DNA of 10,521 nt from an uncultured bacterium. Its GTDB lineage: Bacteria > Bacillota > Clostridia > Oscillospirales > Oscillospiraceae. The notes under the pieces were generated by a model, which made no database searches, was not told the origin of the DNA, and was given only the letters and a program-made list of their open reading frames with translations. A program made the translations under genes and the position numbers. Shown piece after piece: positions 1 to 5,864 of this stretch. The DNA is taken from assembly GCA_905214155.1 (NCBI GenBank), contig CAJMLC010000056.1:1-10521 (forward strand). The letters are read 5' to 3'. Every line of letters starts with the position of its first letter. The first letter of the stretch is position 1.

Positions 1-59
1 TAGTTGCAGCCCGTGTGCGAAACACTTCCTTACAGCTACCAATCTTAGATTGTATCTCT

Positions 60-88
60 ATTATAATCGTGGAGCAAAAATTTTTCAA
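60..88 (-). promoter_or_regulatory. Putative sigma-A promoter reading left out of the window
   Basis: On the minus strand, TTGAAA (83-88) and TATAAT (60-65) are separated by exactly 17 bp. The -35 box begins in the loop of the 18-bp inverted repeat and the spacer covers most of its left arm. The transcript would start near position 53 and leave the window, so the gene served is not visible. AAGGAAGTG is present further downstream on this strand but no start can be assigned. Confidence 0.5.
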
Positions 89-113
89 GCATCCCGAAAA
101 ATTTTTGCTCCAC
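69..113. repeat. 18-bp perfect inverted repeat with 9-nt loop
   Basis: Arm GTGGAGCAAAAATTTTTC (69-86) is exactly reverse-complemented at 96-113, around the loop AAGCATCCC. Each arm also contains the smaller palindrome AAAAATTTTT, so the symmetry is nested. It lies about 75 bp past the stop codon of the minus-strand amidohydrolase and could fold in that transcript. Neither side has a clear T tract after the stem, so it is not a textbook intrinsic terminator. Alternatives are a transcript-end hairpin that protects the mRNA, or a binding site for a dimeric regulator. The symmetry is seen directly; the role is inference. Confidence 0.8.
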
Positions 114-186
114 CAAATTCAACAAAAATATAGCGCAGTTTTGAGCGGAATCACGAAAACGAAGGAATACAGAATGGGCCTTCTCG

Positions 187-1542
187 TCACATTGCCAAAT
201 ATTCCTCGCACTTTCTCTGCGCATCCGCCGCAAGTTTCGCCTCGTCCACGCGCACGAGCTGCCCTTCTGCGACGGTGACGACACCGTTGACGACGGTGTA
301 ATCGACCGGGGCCCGCAGACCGACCGTCGCGAGCACCGCGCCCGGGTCATAGCAGCTGCCGACAAGCTCCAGCCGGCGGTCGTCGACCAGGAAGAGGTCG
401 CAGCATTTGCCGACCTCGAGCGCGCCGATGTCCTCACGGCCCAGCAGCGATGCGCCGCCGCGCGTCGCGATCTTCAAAAGGTCATATCCGCTCGGCGCGG
501 CCTTGCTGGAATTCAGCCGGTGCAGCAGGAAGGCCACGCGCAGTTCCTCGAGCAGACTCGAGCCGTCGTTTGACGCAGACCCGTCCACGCCGAGGCCGAC
601 ATGGACGCCGAGCTTCAGCATCTCCGGGATGCGCGCGATGCCGGAGGCCAGCTTCATATTGGAGATCGGGCAGTGGCAGACGCCCGTGCCCGTTTCGGCG
701 AGCAGTTTCAGTTCTTCGTCGTTGAAGTGGATGCCGTGCGCGTACCAGACGTCCGGGCCGACCCAGCCGAGTGTCTCCATGAACGCCAGCGGCCGCATCC
801 CTTCGCGCGCGAGCATGTAGTTTTCCTCATCCTTCGTCTCACAGAGGTGCGTGTGCAGACGGACATGGTACTGCCGCGCGAGGATCGCGCTCTGCCGGAG
901 CAGCTCTGCCGAGACCGAGAACGGCGAGCACGGCGCAAGTGCCACCTGATGCATCGAGCCGAATGACGGGTCGTGATATTTCTCAATGACCTCCATCGAA
1001 TCGCGCATAATTTCGTCCACGGTCTGTACGACGGAATCGGGCGGCAGGCCGCCGTCCTTTTTGCTTAAATCCATCGACCCGCGCGACGAAACCATCCGCA
1101 TGCCGAGCGCGTCGGCCGCCTCCATCTGCGCGCCGATCAGGTCGCCGGAGCCGGCGGGGAAGACGTAGTGGTGGTCAAAGCAGGTCGTGCAGCCGTATTT
1201 CATCAGCTCGCCCATGCCGGTCTGGCTGGACAGGCGGATGACGTCCGCGTCAAGGTTCTTCCAGATATCATAGAGCGTCTTCAGCCAGTCGAACAGCTCC
1301 ATATCCTGCACCTGCGGCAGATTCCGCGAAAACTGCTGATAGAGGTGGTGGTGCGTGTTCACGAGGCCGGGATAGCAGAGCTTATGCCGTCCCGAGAGGA
1401 CGACGTCTGCCGGTTTGCCGAGGTTCGGGCCGATGGCCCGGATGACACCGTTTTCTGCGTAGAGGTCGACGTCCTGCAAGATCCGGTCATTACCGTCGCA
1501 GGTCACCAGCTGCGCAATGTGCTCGATCAGGAAACTTCCCAT
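187..1542 (-). CDS. 8-oxoguanine deaminase-type amidohydrolase
   Basis: The 451-residue product is a complete amidohydrolase-superfamily (cytosine deaminase/AtzA-like) enzyme, predicted cytosolic. Metal and catalytic residues are all visible: H64-x-H66 in NTHHHLYQ, H232 and catalytic E235 in HTHLCET, H269 in YAHGIHF, and D320 in GVDGSASND. The stretches DHHYVFP, RGSM..KKDGGLPP, ALAPCSPFSV and CHCPISNM match, from memory, the 8-oxoguanine deaminase group typified by Pseudomonas Pa0142, which hydrolyses 8-oxoguanine to urate and ammonia. Isoxanthopterin or another oxidised purine/pterin is a possible alternative substrate. The start is supported by AAAGGAG 8 nt upstream. It has its own promoter just after the terminator of the upstream PTS-like gene, so it need not be co-transcribed with it. 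Fold and chemistry are confident; exact substrate is inferred from family motifs. Confidence 0.85.
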   Translation of the reverse strand: MGSFLIEHIAQLVTCDGNDRILQDVDLYAENGVIRAIGPNLGKPADVVLSGRHKLCYPGLVNTHHHLYQQFSRNLPQVQDMELFDWLKTLYDIWKNLDADVIRLSSQTGMGELMKYGCTTCFDHHYVFPAGSGDLIGAQMEAADALGMRMVSSRGSMDLSKKDGGLPPDSVVQTVDEIMRDSMEVIEKYHDPSFGSMHQVALAPCSPFSVSAELLRQSAILARQYHVRLHTHLCETKDEENYMLAREGMRPLAFMETLGWVGPDVWYAHGIHFNDEELKLLAETGTGVCHCPISNMKLASGIARIPEMLKLGVHVGLGVDGSASNDGSSLLEELRVAFLLHRLNSSKAAPSGYDLLKIATRGGASLLGREDIGALEVGKCCDLFLVDDRRLELVGSCYDPGAVLATVGLRAPVDYTVVNGVVTVAEGQLVRVDEAKLAADAQRKCEEYLAM

Positions 1543-1575
1543 ATCCGCCGCTCCTTTTGTTTGTCAGATAGTTTC

Positions 1576-1604
1576 ATTATACGGACTGGCTCGGAGAAAA
1601 ACAA
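1576..1604 (-). promoter_or_regulatory. Promoter of the 8-oxoguanine deaminase gene
   Basis: TTGTTT (1599-1604) and a perfect TATAAT (1576-1581) are separated by 17 bp on the minus strand, about 35 bp before the start codon. The -35 box is the T tract of the terminator of the upstream gene, so termination and initiation signals are packed together. Confidence 0.75.
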
Positions 1605-1632
1605 GAGCCGGACAGAATTTCTGTCCGGCTCT
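1599..1632 (-). terminator. Intrinsic terminator of the PTS IIC-like gene
   Basis: Arms AGAGCCGGACAG (1604-1615) and CTGTCCGGCTCT (1621-1632) form a perfect 12-bp stem with a 5-nt loop. On the minus strand it is followed by TTGTTTTTC. It starts a few bases after the stop codon of the PTS-like gene, ending that transcript before the deaminase gene. Confidence 0.85.
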
Positions 1633-1638
1633 CAAAAT

Positions 1639-2712
1639 TTAAGACAGTTTCAGATCCCCGTCCTTGACCCAGCCGAGCTTCCGGCAGATCATGTTCAGCA
1701 GCGGCGTGATGACCGCGGGGAGCACGATGGCGATGAGCGAGAGCCCGATCCAGTCGAATGCGGTGGGGGAGATGGCCTGCGCGCCCTTGGCGATGGCTTC
1801 CTCCGTCGGGGCCAGCCAGCCCGTCCACACGCCGATCGGCCCGCAGAGGCCGCAGGTGCCCATGCCGGAGTTGATCGGCGCGCCGTTCATCTCCAGCTTG
1901 AAGACGCACGTCGCGATCGGGCCAGTGATCGCGGAGGCGACTGTCGGCGCGATCCAGATGCGCGGATTGCGCACGATGTTCGGCATCTGCAGCATCGACG
2001 TGCCGAGGCCCTGGCTGACCAGACCGCCCCAGCGGTTTTCCTTGAAGCTCATTACGGCGAAGCCCACCATTTGTGCGCAGCAGCCCGCCACGGCCGCGCC
2101 GCCGGCGAGGCCCGTCAGGCCCAGCACCGAGCAGATGGCCGCCGACGAGATCGGCAGCGTGAGCGCGACGCCGACCAGCACGGAAACGGCAATGCCCATC
2201 CAGAACGGCTGCAATTTTGTTGCTTGGTCAATGACGATGCCGAAGGCCGAGGCCGCCGTCCCGATGGGCGGCGCGATCCACTTTGCGAGCGCCACACCGA
2301 TTAGGATCGTTACCGCTGGCGTCACCAGAATGTCGATCTTTGTCTCCTTGCTCACGGCCTTGCCGCACTCGGCTGCCACGATCGCGATAATGAGGACCGC
2401 GAGCGGACCGCCCGCGCCGCCCTCGGCGTTCGCCGCCCAGCCGACCGCCGCCAGCGAGAACAGTACCATGGGTGGGGCCTGTAAGGCGTAGCCGATGGCC
2501 ACGGCCATCGCCGGGCCGGAGACGGCCATTGCGTAGCTGCCGATGTCTGTCAGAAACGGGATGTTCAACTGCGCGCCGAGCGTTTTGATGATCGTGCCGA
2601 TCAGCAGCGAGCAGAAAAGCCCCTGCGCCATCGCACCGAGCGCGTCGATCCCGTACCGCTTTGCGGAAAAAACGATATTTTTTCGTTTGCAGAATTCACC
2701 GATCCGGCTCAT
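1639..2712 (-). CDS. Stand-alone PTS EIIC-family (PfoR-like) membrane protein
   Basis: This 357-residue, strongly hydrophobic protein resembles the PTS_EIIC_2 family (PF13303), which also contains the Clostridium PfoR proteins. Family-like stretches are GLGTSMLQMPNIVRNPRIWI, ITGPIATCVFKLEMN and NSGMGTCGLCGPIGV; about eight to ten membrane segments can be read. Family members are annotated as sugar-PTS permeases, but no EIIA, EIIB or HPr gene lies beside it, so phosphoryl-coupled transport is not shown. It might work as an ordinary transporter or sensor. I chose the second Met (MSRIGEF) as start because GGAGG sits 8 nt before it; an upstream in-frame ATG (2725-2727) would put that GGAGG inside the gene. 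It lies between the tRNA-Arg terminator and its own terminator. Substrate is unknown; the neighbouring deaminase makes a purine conceivable but unproven. Confidence 0.85.
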   Translation of the reverse strand: MSRIGEFCKRKNIVFSAKRYGIDALGAMAQGLFCSLLIGTIIKTLGAQLNIPFLTDIGSYAMAVSGPAMAVAIGYALQAPPMVLFSLAAVGWAANAEGGAGGPLAVLIIAIVAAECGKAVSKETKIDILVTPAVTILIGVALAKWIAPPIGTAASAFGIVIDQATKLQPFWMGIAVSVLVGVALTLPISSAAICSVLGLTGLAGGAAVAGCCAQMVGFAVMSFKENRWGGLVSQGLGTSMLQMPNIVRNPRIWIAPTVASAITGPIATCVFKLEMNGAPINSGMGTCGLCGPIGVWTGWLAPTEEAIAKGAQAISPTAFDWIGLSLIAIVLPAVITPLLNMICRKLGWVKDGDLKLS

Positions 2713-2765
2713 CTTTCCATCCTCCATGACGTAGATCTGTTTTTTCGGTAATGTCGAACGCCAAA

Positions 2766-2806
2766 CGTGTAAAAAGAAAGAGCCGACCGAAAGGTCAGCT
2801 CTTTCT
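2766..2806 (-). terminator. Intrinsic terminator of tRNA-Arg
   Basis: Arms AGAAAGAGC (2775-2783) and GCTCTTTCT (2798-2806) pair over 9 bp. After one mismatch, four more pairs close a tetraloop. On the minus strand the stem is followed by TTTTTACAC. The stem begins at the last base of the encoded CCA end, so it directly defines the 3' end of the tRNA transcript. Confidence 0.85.
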
Positions 2807-2882
2807 GGTACGCCGGAAGGGACTCGAACCCCCGACCTACTGGTTCGTAGCCAGTCACTCTATCCAACTGAGCTACCGGCGC
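2806..2882 (-). tRNA. tRNA-Arg(ACG) with encoded CCA
   Basis: The minus strand gives a full cloverleaf: acceptor GCGCCGG paired with CCGGCGT (first pair G-U), D arm TAGCTCAGTTGGATAGAG, anticodon stem CTGG/CCAG with loop CTACGAA, and T arm GGGGGTTCGAGTCCC. The anticodon ACG is at 2846-2848; its A34 is normally deaminated to inosine by TadA so that it reads CGU, CGC and CGA. A73 and CCA are genomically encoded. It has its own promoter and terminator. Confidence 0.97.
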
Positions 2883-2908
2883 ATAGCGCGTTTCCTTAGC
2901 GCCCTAGT

Positions 2909-2937
2909 ATAATAGCACACGCCGGCAGAAAAAGCAA
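2909..2937 (-). promoter_or_regulatory. Promoter of tRNA-Arg
   Basis: TTGCTT (2932-2937) and TATTAT (2909-2914) are 17 bp apart on the minus strand, about 27 bp upstream of the mature tRNA 5' end. That places transcription start roughly 20 nt before the tRNA, as expected for a short 5' leader removed by RNase P. Confidence 0.75.
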
Positions 2938-2969
2938 GCATTATTTTCATGGAACCAGAGAATTTTTCC

Positions 2970-3140
2970 TCAGTTGGATGTTGTCATAGATTGAATGGCC
3001 TTCTCGGCCTCCTGCTTGATGGTGCTGGCCGCGTCGTTCGTGAACTGGTAGACCTCGCTGTTCTTCGGCAGCATCATCGCGCCCAGCGCGCCGACGGCGA
3101 TGCCCGCGCCCATGGTCAGCAAAAAGCTCTTCACCTGCAT
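2970..3140 (-). CDS. Small single-pass membrane protein, YtxH-like in layout
   Basis: This 56-residue protein has a glycine/alanine-rich hydrophobic segment at about residues 5-25 (MGAGIAVGALGAMM), then a polar helix with ATSxK-like charges (TNDAASTIKQEAEKAIQSM). This layout resembles small YtxH-type envelope proteins, but the similarity is architectural only. I chose MQVKSF as start because AAAGGAG lies 9 nt upstream; two earlier in-frame ATGs sit before or right against this site. It is transcribed away from the PyrF-like operon. No clear terminator follows; transcription would run into the tRNA promoter region. Confidence 0.7.
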   Translation of the reverse strand: MQVKSFLLTMGAGIAVGALGAMMLPKNSEVYQFTNDAASTIKQEAEKAIQSMTTSN

Positions 3141-3235
3141 CCTGCTCATCTCCTTTCGCACATAGCATTCCCGAAAACCGGCATGCCTACGCCCGCCAAT
3201 TCCTGTGATTTTGCCTGTTCATTTTTGCGGAATTA

Positions 3236-3263
3236 TGTTATAATGATCAAAATACAAAGGAGG
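3236..3263 (+). promoter_or_regulatory. Extended -10 promoter and RBS of the PyrF-like operon
   Basis: TGTTATAAT (3236-3244) is a perfect -10 box with the TGn extension; the -35 region (TGTTCA at 17 bp) is weak, as is common for extended -10 promoters. AAAGGAGG (3256-3263) lies 7 nt before the ATG at 3271. The 5' leader is only about 20 nt, leaving no room for a riboswitch. Confidence 0.75.
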
Positions 3264-3270
3264 CAGCCGT

Positions 3271-4191
3271 ATGTCGATCGATGTTTTGCAGGCCAGGATC
3301 CGGAAAACAAAAAACCCCAGCATGATCTGTATCGCTCCGTCCATTCTGGAGCTTCCCATGCCCATCAAAGACGCCGCCCGGGCGCAGTATGGCGACACGC
3401 TCCGCGCCGCCGCCGAGAGCTATCGGCAGTTCTCATTCGGTATTCTGGACGCGCTGAAGGACGTCGTTCCCGCCGTCAGCATCGTCAGCGGCGCGTTTGC
3501 CGCCCTCGGTTCCGACGGCGTGGCGGCGATGGAGGATGTGCTCGCCCGCGCGCGGGAGCTGGGCTATTATGTCCTGCTCGACCTGATGCGCGCCGACGTG
3601 GCGCTCAATGCCGAGGCGATGGCCCGCGCCTGCTTCGGCGGCATCCAGGTCGGGGAGAAGACCTTTACGCCCTATGCTTGCGACGGCGTGCTCATGACCG
3701 GCTACCTTGGCAGCGACTCGGTCAAGCCCTTCACGCAGTACTGCAAGGACGGCAAAAACGTCTTCATCATCGCCCGCAGCTCGAATAAATCCGCCCGTGA
3801 GGTGCAGGATCTGCTCTCCGGCGACCGCGTGGTCTATCAGGTCATGGCCGACCTTGCCATGCGCTGGAGCCTCGACCAGTTCGGCAAAAACGGCTATTCC
3901 GAGATCGGCATCGCCGCCGCCGCGACAAATCCGGCGGTGCTGCGCACGCTCCGCGAGAAATATGACCGCCTGTTCTTCCTCGTCCCCGGCTACGGCACGC
4001 AGGGCGGCAATGCCAAGGATGTGCAGTATGCCTTTGACAAGCTCGGCCACGGGGCCGCCATCATGGCGGGCCGCAGCGTCCTCTACGCCTGGCAGCGGCA
4101 GGACGACGGCGCGGACCACTATCAGCAATATGCCCGCGAGGCCGCGCTGAAGATGCGCGAGCAGATCCTGGGCTATATCACTGTCTTATAA
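3271..4191 (+). CDS. Orotidine-5'-phosphate decarboxylase-like protein lacking catalytic lysines
   Basis: This 306-residue protein follows type 2 PyrF (OMP decarboxylase) along its length. GYLGSDSVKPF, NVFIIARSSNKSAREVQ, FFLVPGYGTQGG and the Arg of AGRSVLYA match family positions, the last two being the phosphate-binding site. The active site differs. The usual DAKRGDI is D104-L-M-R-A-D109-V, so the catalytic Lys is Met106. The usual VKPQ is VSIV, putting Ser70 where the second tetrad lysine lies. The β1 substrate-binding Asp (GIDP) is missing from CIAPS. Ordinary UMP synthesis therefore looks unlikely. A phosphate-bearing ligand may still bind, or the barrel may catalyse something else. It is first gene of an operon with a phosphatase-acetyltransferase fusion 9 bp downstream. 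Family assignment is firm from motifs; loss of activity is inference from a remembered alignment. Confidence 0.8.
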   Translation: MSIDVLQARIRKTKNPSMICIAPSILELPMPIKDAARAQYGDTLRAAAESYRQFSFGILDALKDVVPAVSIVSGAFAALGSDGVAAMEDVLARARELGYYVLLDLMRADVALNAEAMARACFGGIQVGEKTFTPYACDGVLMTGYLGSDSVKPFTQYCKDGKNVFIIARSSNKSAREVQDLLSGDRVVYQVMADLAMRWSLDQFGKNGYSEIGIAAAATNPAVLRTLREKYDRLFFLVPGYGTQGGNAKDVQYAFDKLGHGAAIMAGRSVLYAWQRQDDGADHYQQYAREAALKMREQILGYITVL

Positions 4192-4200
4192 GGAGCTTCC

Positions 4201-5178
4201 ATGACCACACTTTATCTCATCCGCCACGCTGAGGCCGAGGGCAACGCCTATCGCCGCATCGACGGCTGGTACAATTCGCTCATCACGCCGAACGGCCTGC
4301 TTCAGATCGAGGCGCTCCGCCGCCGCTTTGAACCGGTCCAGATCGACGCCTGTTATGCCAGCGACCTCTATCGCACCTGCAAGACCGCCTCGGCCATCTA
4401 TGTCCCGAAAGCACTCGAGCTGCACACAGACCCGCGCCTGCGCGAGGTCGGTCTCGGCCGCTGGGAAAACCATCCCTTCGGCGAGCTGGAGCAGTTCGAG
4501 CCGGAGCTGCTCGAACAGTTCAACCACGACACCGTTCACTGGCACGTCGAGGGCAGCGAGACGTGGCAGGAGTTTACCGCGCGCTTTGAGACAGCGCTGC
4601 GCAGCATTGCCGCCGCGAATGCCGGCAAAACGGTTGCCGTCTTCACGCACGGCTCCGTGCTCCGCGCATTTCAGCAGCGGCTGCTCGGCAGCGAGAACGT
4701 GCCCTATTGCGATAATACGTCCGTCTCCCGCCTGACTGTGGAGGACGGCGCATTCCGCATCGATTTTCTGAACGACGCCTCGCACCTCACGCCGGACATC
4801 TCGACGTTTGAACGCCAGAAATGGTGGCGCGAGGCGGGTGACCGCAGTGATTTTAATATGTGGTACCGCGAGACCGCGCCCGGCTGCTTTGATGCGCTGC
4901 TGCGCGACACGGTCGTGGGCCATGTTTCAACGGCGCTCTCCGCACCGGACACCGGCGAGATCACCGGGCTCCTGCTGGAACCGGCCTATCGGGGCCGCCG
5001 CCTCGGTGAGCAGCTCATCGGCTGTGCCGTCTGCCAGCTCCGCGCCGAGGGCGCGAAGCGCCTGGTCGTGCAGCTTCCCCCGGAGCATCCGGCCCGCGGC
5101 TTCTTCCGCTATTTTGGCTTCGCCGAACAGGGGAGTGACAGGCTGGAACGCTCGATCGAAGTTCCGGAACTCAAATGA
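4201..5178 (+). CDS. Histidine phosphatase-GNAT acetyltransferase fusion
   Basis: This 325-residue protein joins two enzymes. Residues 1 to about 190 are a histidine phosphatase (phosphoglycerate-mutase superfamily): phospho-accepting H9 in LIRHAEAEGN, R8, R58 in SDLYRT, acid E82 in REVGLGRWE and second histidine H150 in FTHGS. The four-residue pocket is complete, so it should be active. Residues about 205-325 form a GNAT fold with the acetyl-CoA loop YRGRRLG at 263-269 and a typical end, HPARGFFRYFGF. AAGGAG overlaps the stop of the PyrF-like gene and the ATG follows 9 bp after that stop, so the two are co-transcribed and probably coupled. The product may dephosphorylate and acetylate the same small molecule or act on related ones; the substrate is not deducible. 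A shared hairpin follows the stop. Confidence 0.85.
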   Translation: MTTLYLIRHAEAEGNAYRRIDGWYNSLITPNGLLQIEALRRRFEPVQIDACYASDLYRTCKTASAIYVPKALELHTDPRLREVGLGRWENHPFGELEQFEPELLEQFNHDTVHWHVEGSETWQEFTARFETALRSIAAANAGKTVAVFTHGSVLRAFQQRLLGSENVPYCDNTSVSRLTVEDGAFRIDFLNDASHLTPDISTFERQKWWREAGDRSDFNMWYRETAPGCFDALLRDTVVGHVSTALSAPDTGEITGLLLEPAYRGRRLGEQLIGCAVCQLRAEGAKRLVVQLPPEHPARGFFRYFGFAEQGSDRLERSIEVPELK

Positions 5179-5186
5179 TCAAAAAT

Positions 5187-5212
5187 GCCCATCCGCCATC
5201 TGGCGGATGGGC
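5187..5212. terminator. Shared hairpin terminator between convergent genes
   Basis: GCCCATCCGCC (5187-5197) pairs with GGCGGATGGGC (5202-5212), an 11-bp stem with loop ATCT. On the minus strand it is followed by ATTTTTGATC, a good T tract that ends the repeat-lipoprotein transcript. On the plus strand the tail (GATGATTTTACC) is weaker, so it ends the phosphatase-GNAT operon less surely. Confidence 0.8.
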
Positions 5213-5219
5213 GATGATT

Positions 5220-5702
5220 TTACCGGCCGCCGGCCATGCCGGTGCCGCGCTGTGTCGCGGTGGAGCCGCTCGTGCCGATGTGGCCCGTCGTCCCGCTGTA
5301 CGTCTGGCCGTTCGTGCTGTGATAGGTCTGACCATTCGTGCCGTCGTTGTACGTCCGGTCGTTTGTTCCGCTGTACGTGCGGCCGGTCGTCCCGTTGTAC
5401 GTTTGACCGTTGGTGCCGTTATACGTGCGGCCGGTCGTCCCGTTGTACGTTTGACCGTTGGTGCCGTTATACGTGCGGCCGGTCGTGCCATTATAGGTCT
5501 GACCGTTCGTGCCATTATAGGTCTGGCCGTCCATGCCGCTGTAACCGTTGTAATAGTCGTTCGTGCCGTTCACGCGGCCATCGGTTGTGGTCGATACGTT
5601 GCCGTACATCCCGTTCGGGCCGACGCGGCCCGTCGCGCTGCACCCGGCCAGCACAAGCGCCAGCAGGCAGACTGCCAGCAAGCAGATCCAGATTCTTCTC
5701 AT
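5220..5702 (-). CDS. Lipoprotein with Tyr/Asn/Gly/Thr-rich tandem repeats
   Basis: This 160-residue protein starts with a signal peptide (MRR, hydrophobic to residue 18) and lipobox LAGC with Cys21, so it should be a lipid-anchored exported protein. Residues 61-141 are ten tandem units of about eight residues with pattern TYNGTNGQ/TYNGTTGR, alternating so that the true period is 16 residues. The tail is GTGMAGGR. Such low-complexity, polar, aromatic-containing repeats suggest an extended surface domain or cell-wall spacer, but no function is known to me. The start is supported by GGAGG 8 nt upstream. It converges on the phosphatase-GNAT gene and diverges from the ferredoxin-like gene. No convincing promoter was found. 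The signal peptide and repeats are seen directly; the surface role is inference. Confidence 0.85.
   Translation of the reverse strand: MRRIWICLLAVCLLALVLAGCSATGRVGPNGMYGNVSTTTDGRVNGTNDYYNGYSGMDGQTYNGTNGQTYNGTTGRTYNGTNGQTYNGTTGRTYNGTNGQTYNGTTGRTYSGTNDRTYNDGTNGQTYHSTNGQTYSGTTGHIGTSGSTATQRGTGMAGGR
5280..5522. repeat. 24/48-bp tandem repeat inside the lipoprotein gene
   Basis: The coding repeat has a 24-bp unit arranged as 48-bp doublets. The copies at 5374-5421 and 5422-5469 look identical base for base, and a third begins at 5470 and decays after about 15 bases. Outer copies are more diverged. The period is a multiple of three, so gain or loss of units keeps the reading frame. Confidence 0.9.
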
Positions 5703-5802
5703 ATTCGTTTCCTCCCAAAGTGAAAAATTTCGTTGCTGACCCTTAGTCTGCCGCTTTTTCGTGCCATTATCCGGGCTTCTGTAAAAAATCGCTATAAAAC
5801 GA

Positions 5803-5831
5803 TTGATTCTTATAAAAAAATTTAGTATAAT
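5803..5831 (+). promoter_or_regulatory. Promoter of the four-cluster ferredoxin gene
   Basis: TTGATT (5803-5808) and TATAAT (5826-5831) are 17 bp apart, 33 bp before the start codon, in an A/T-rich stretch unlike its surroundings. A second TATAAT lies at about 5839-5844 but without a matching -35. AAGGAG (5851-5856) is the RBS. Confidence 0.8.
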
Positions 5832-5864
5832 GGTTTAGCTATAATAAATGAAGGAGTCGTTCCC

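Noticed and set aside
1168..2304. Plus-strand open frame of 378 codons across the amidohydrolase and PTS-like genes
   Set aside because: It runs antisense to two well-supported genes, crosses the terminator and promoter between them, has no RBS and has low-complexity Arg/Asp/His-rich sequence typical of high-GC shadow frames.
2713..2771. Promoter for the PTS IIC-like gene (TTTACA with 17-bp spacer)
   Set aside because: The matching -10 (TACCGA) is too poor to call. Read-through from the tRNA or an undetected promoter is possible.
3181..3270. Riboswitch or leader RNA ahead of the PyrF-like operon
   Set aside because: The -10 box leaves only about a 20-nt leader before the start codon, too short for a structured element.
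5280..5522. Possible CRISPR array or other spaced direct repeats
   Set aside because: The repeats are directly adjacent without unique spacers and encode an in-frame peptide unit.
5171..5723. Long open frames in other phases across the lipoprotein gene (both strands)
   Set aside because: They arise because the 24-bp repeat lacks stops in several frames. Only the frame with signal peptide, lipobox and RBS is coherent.
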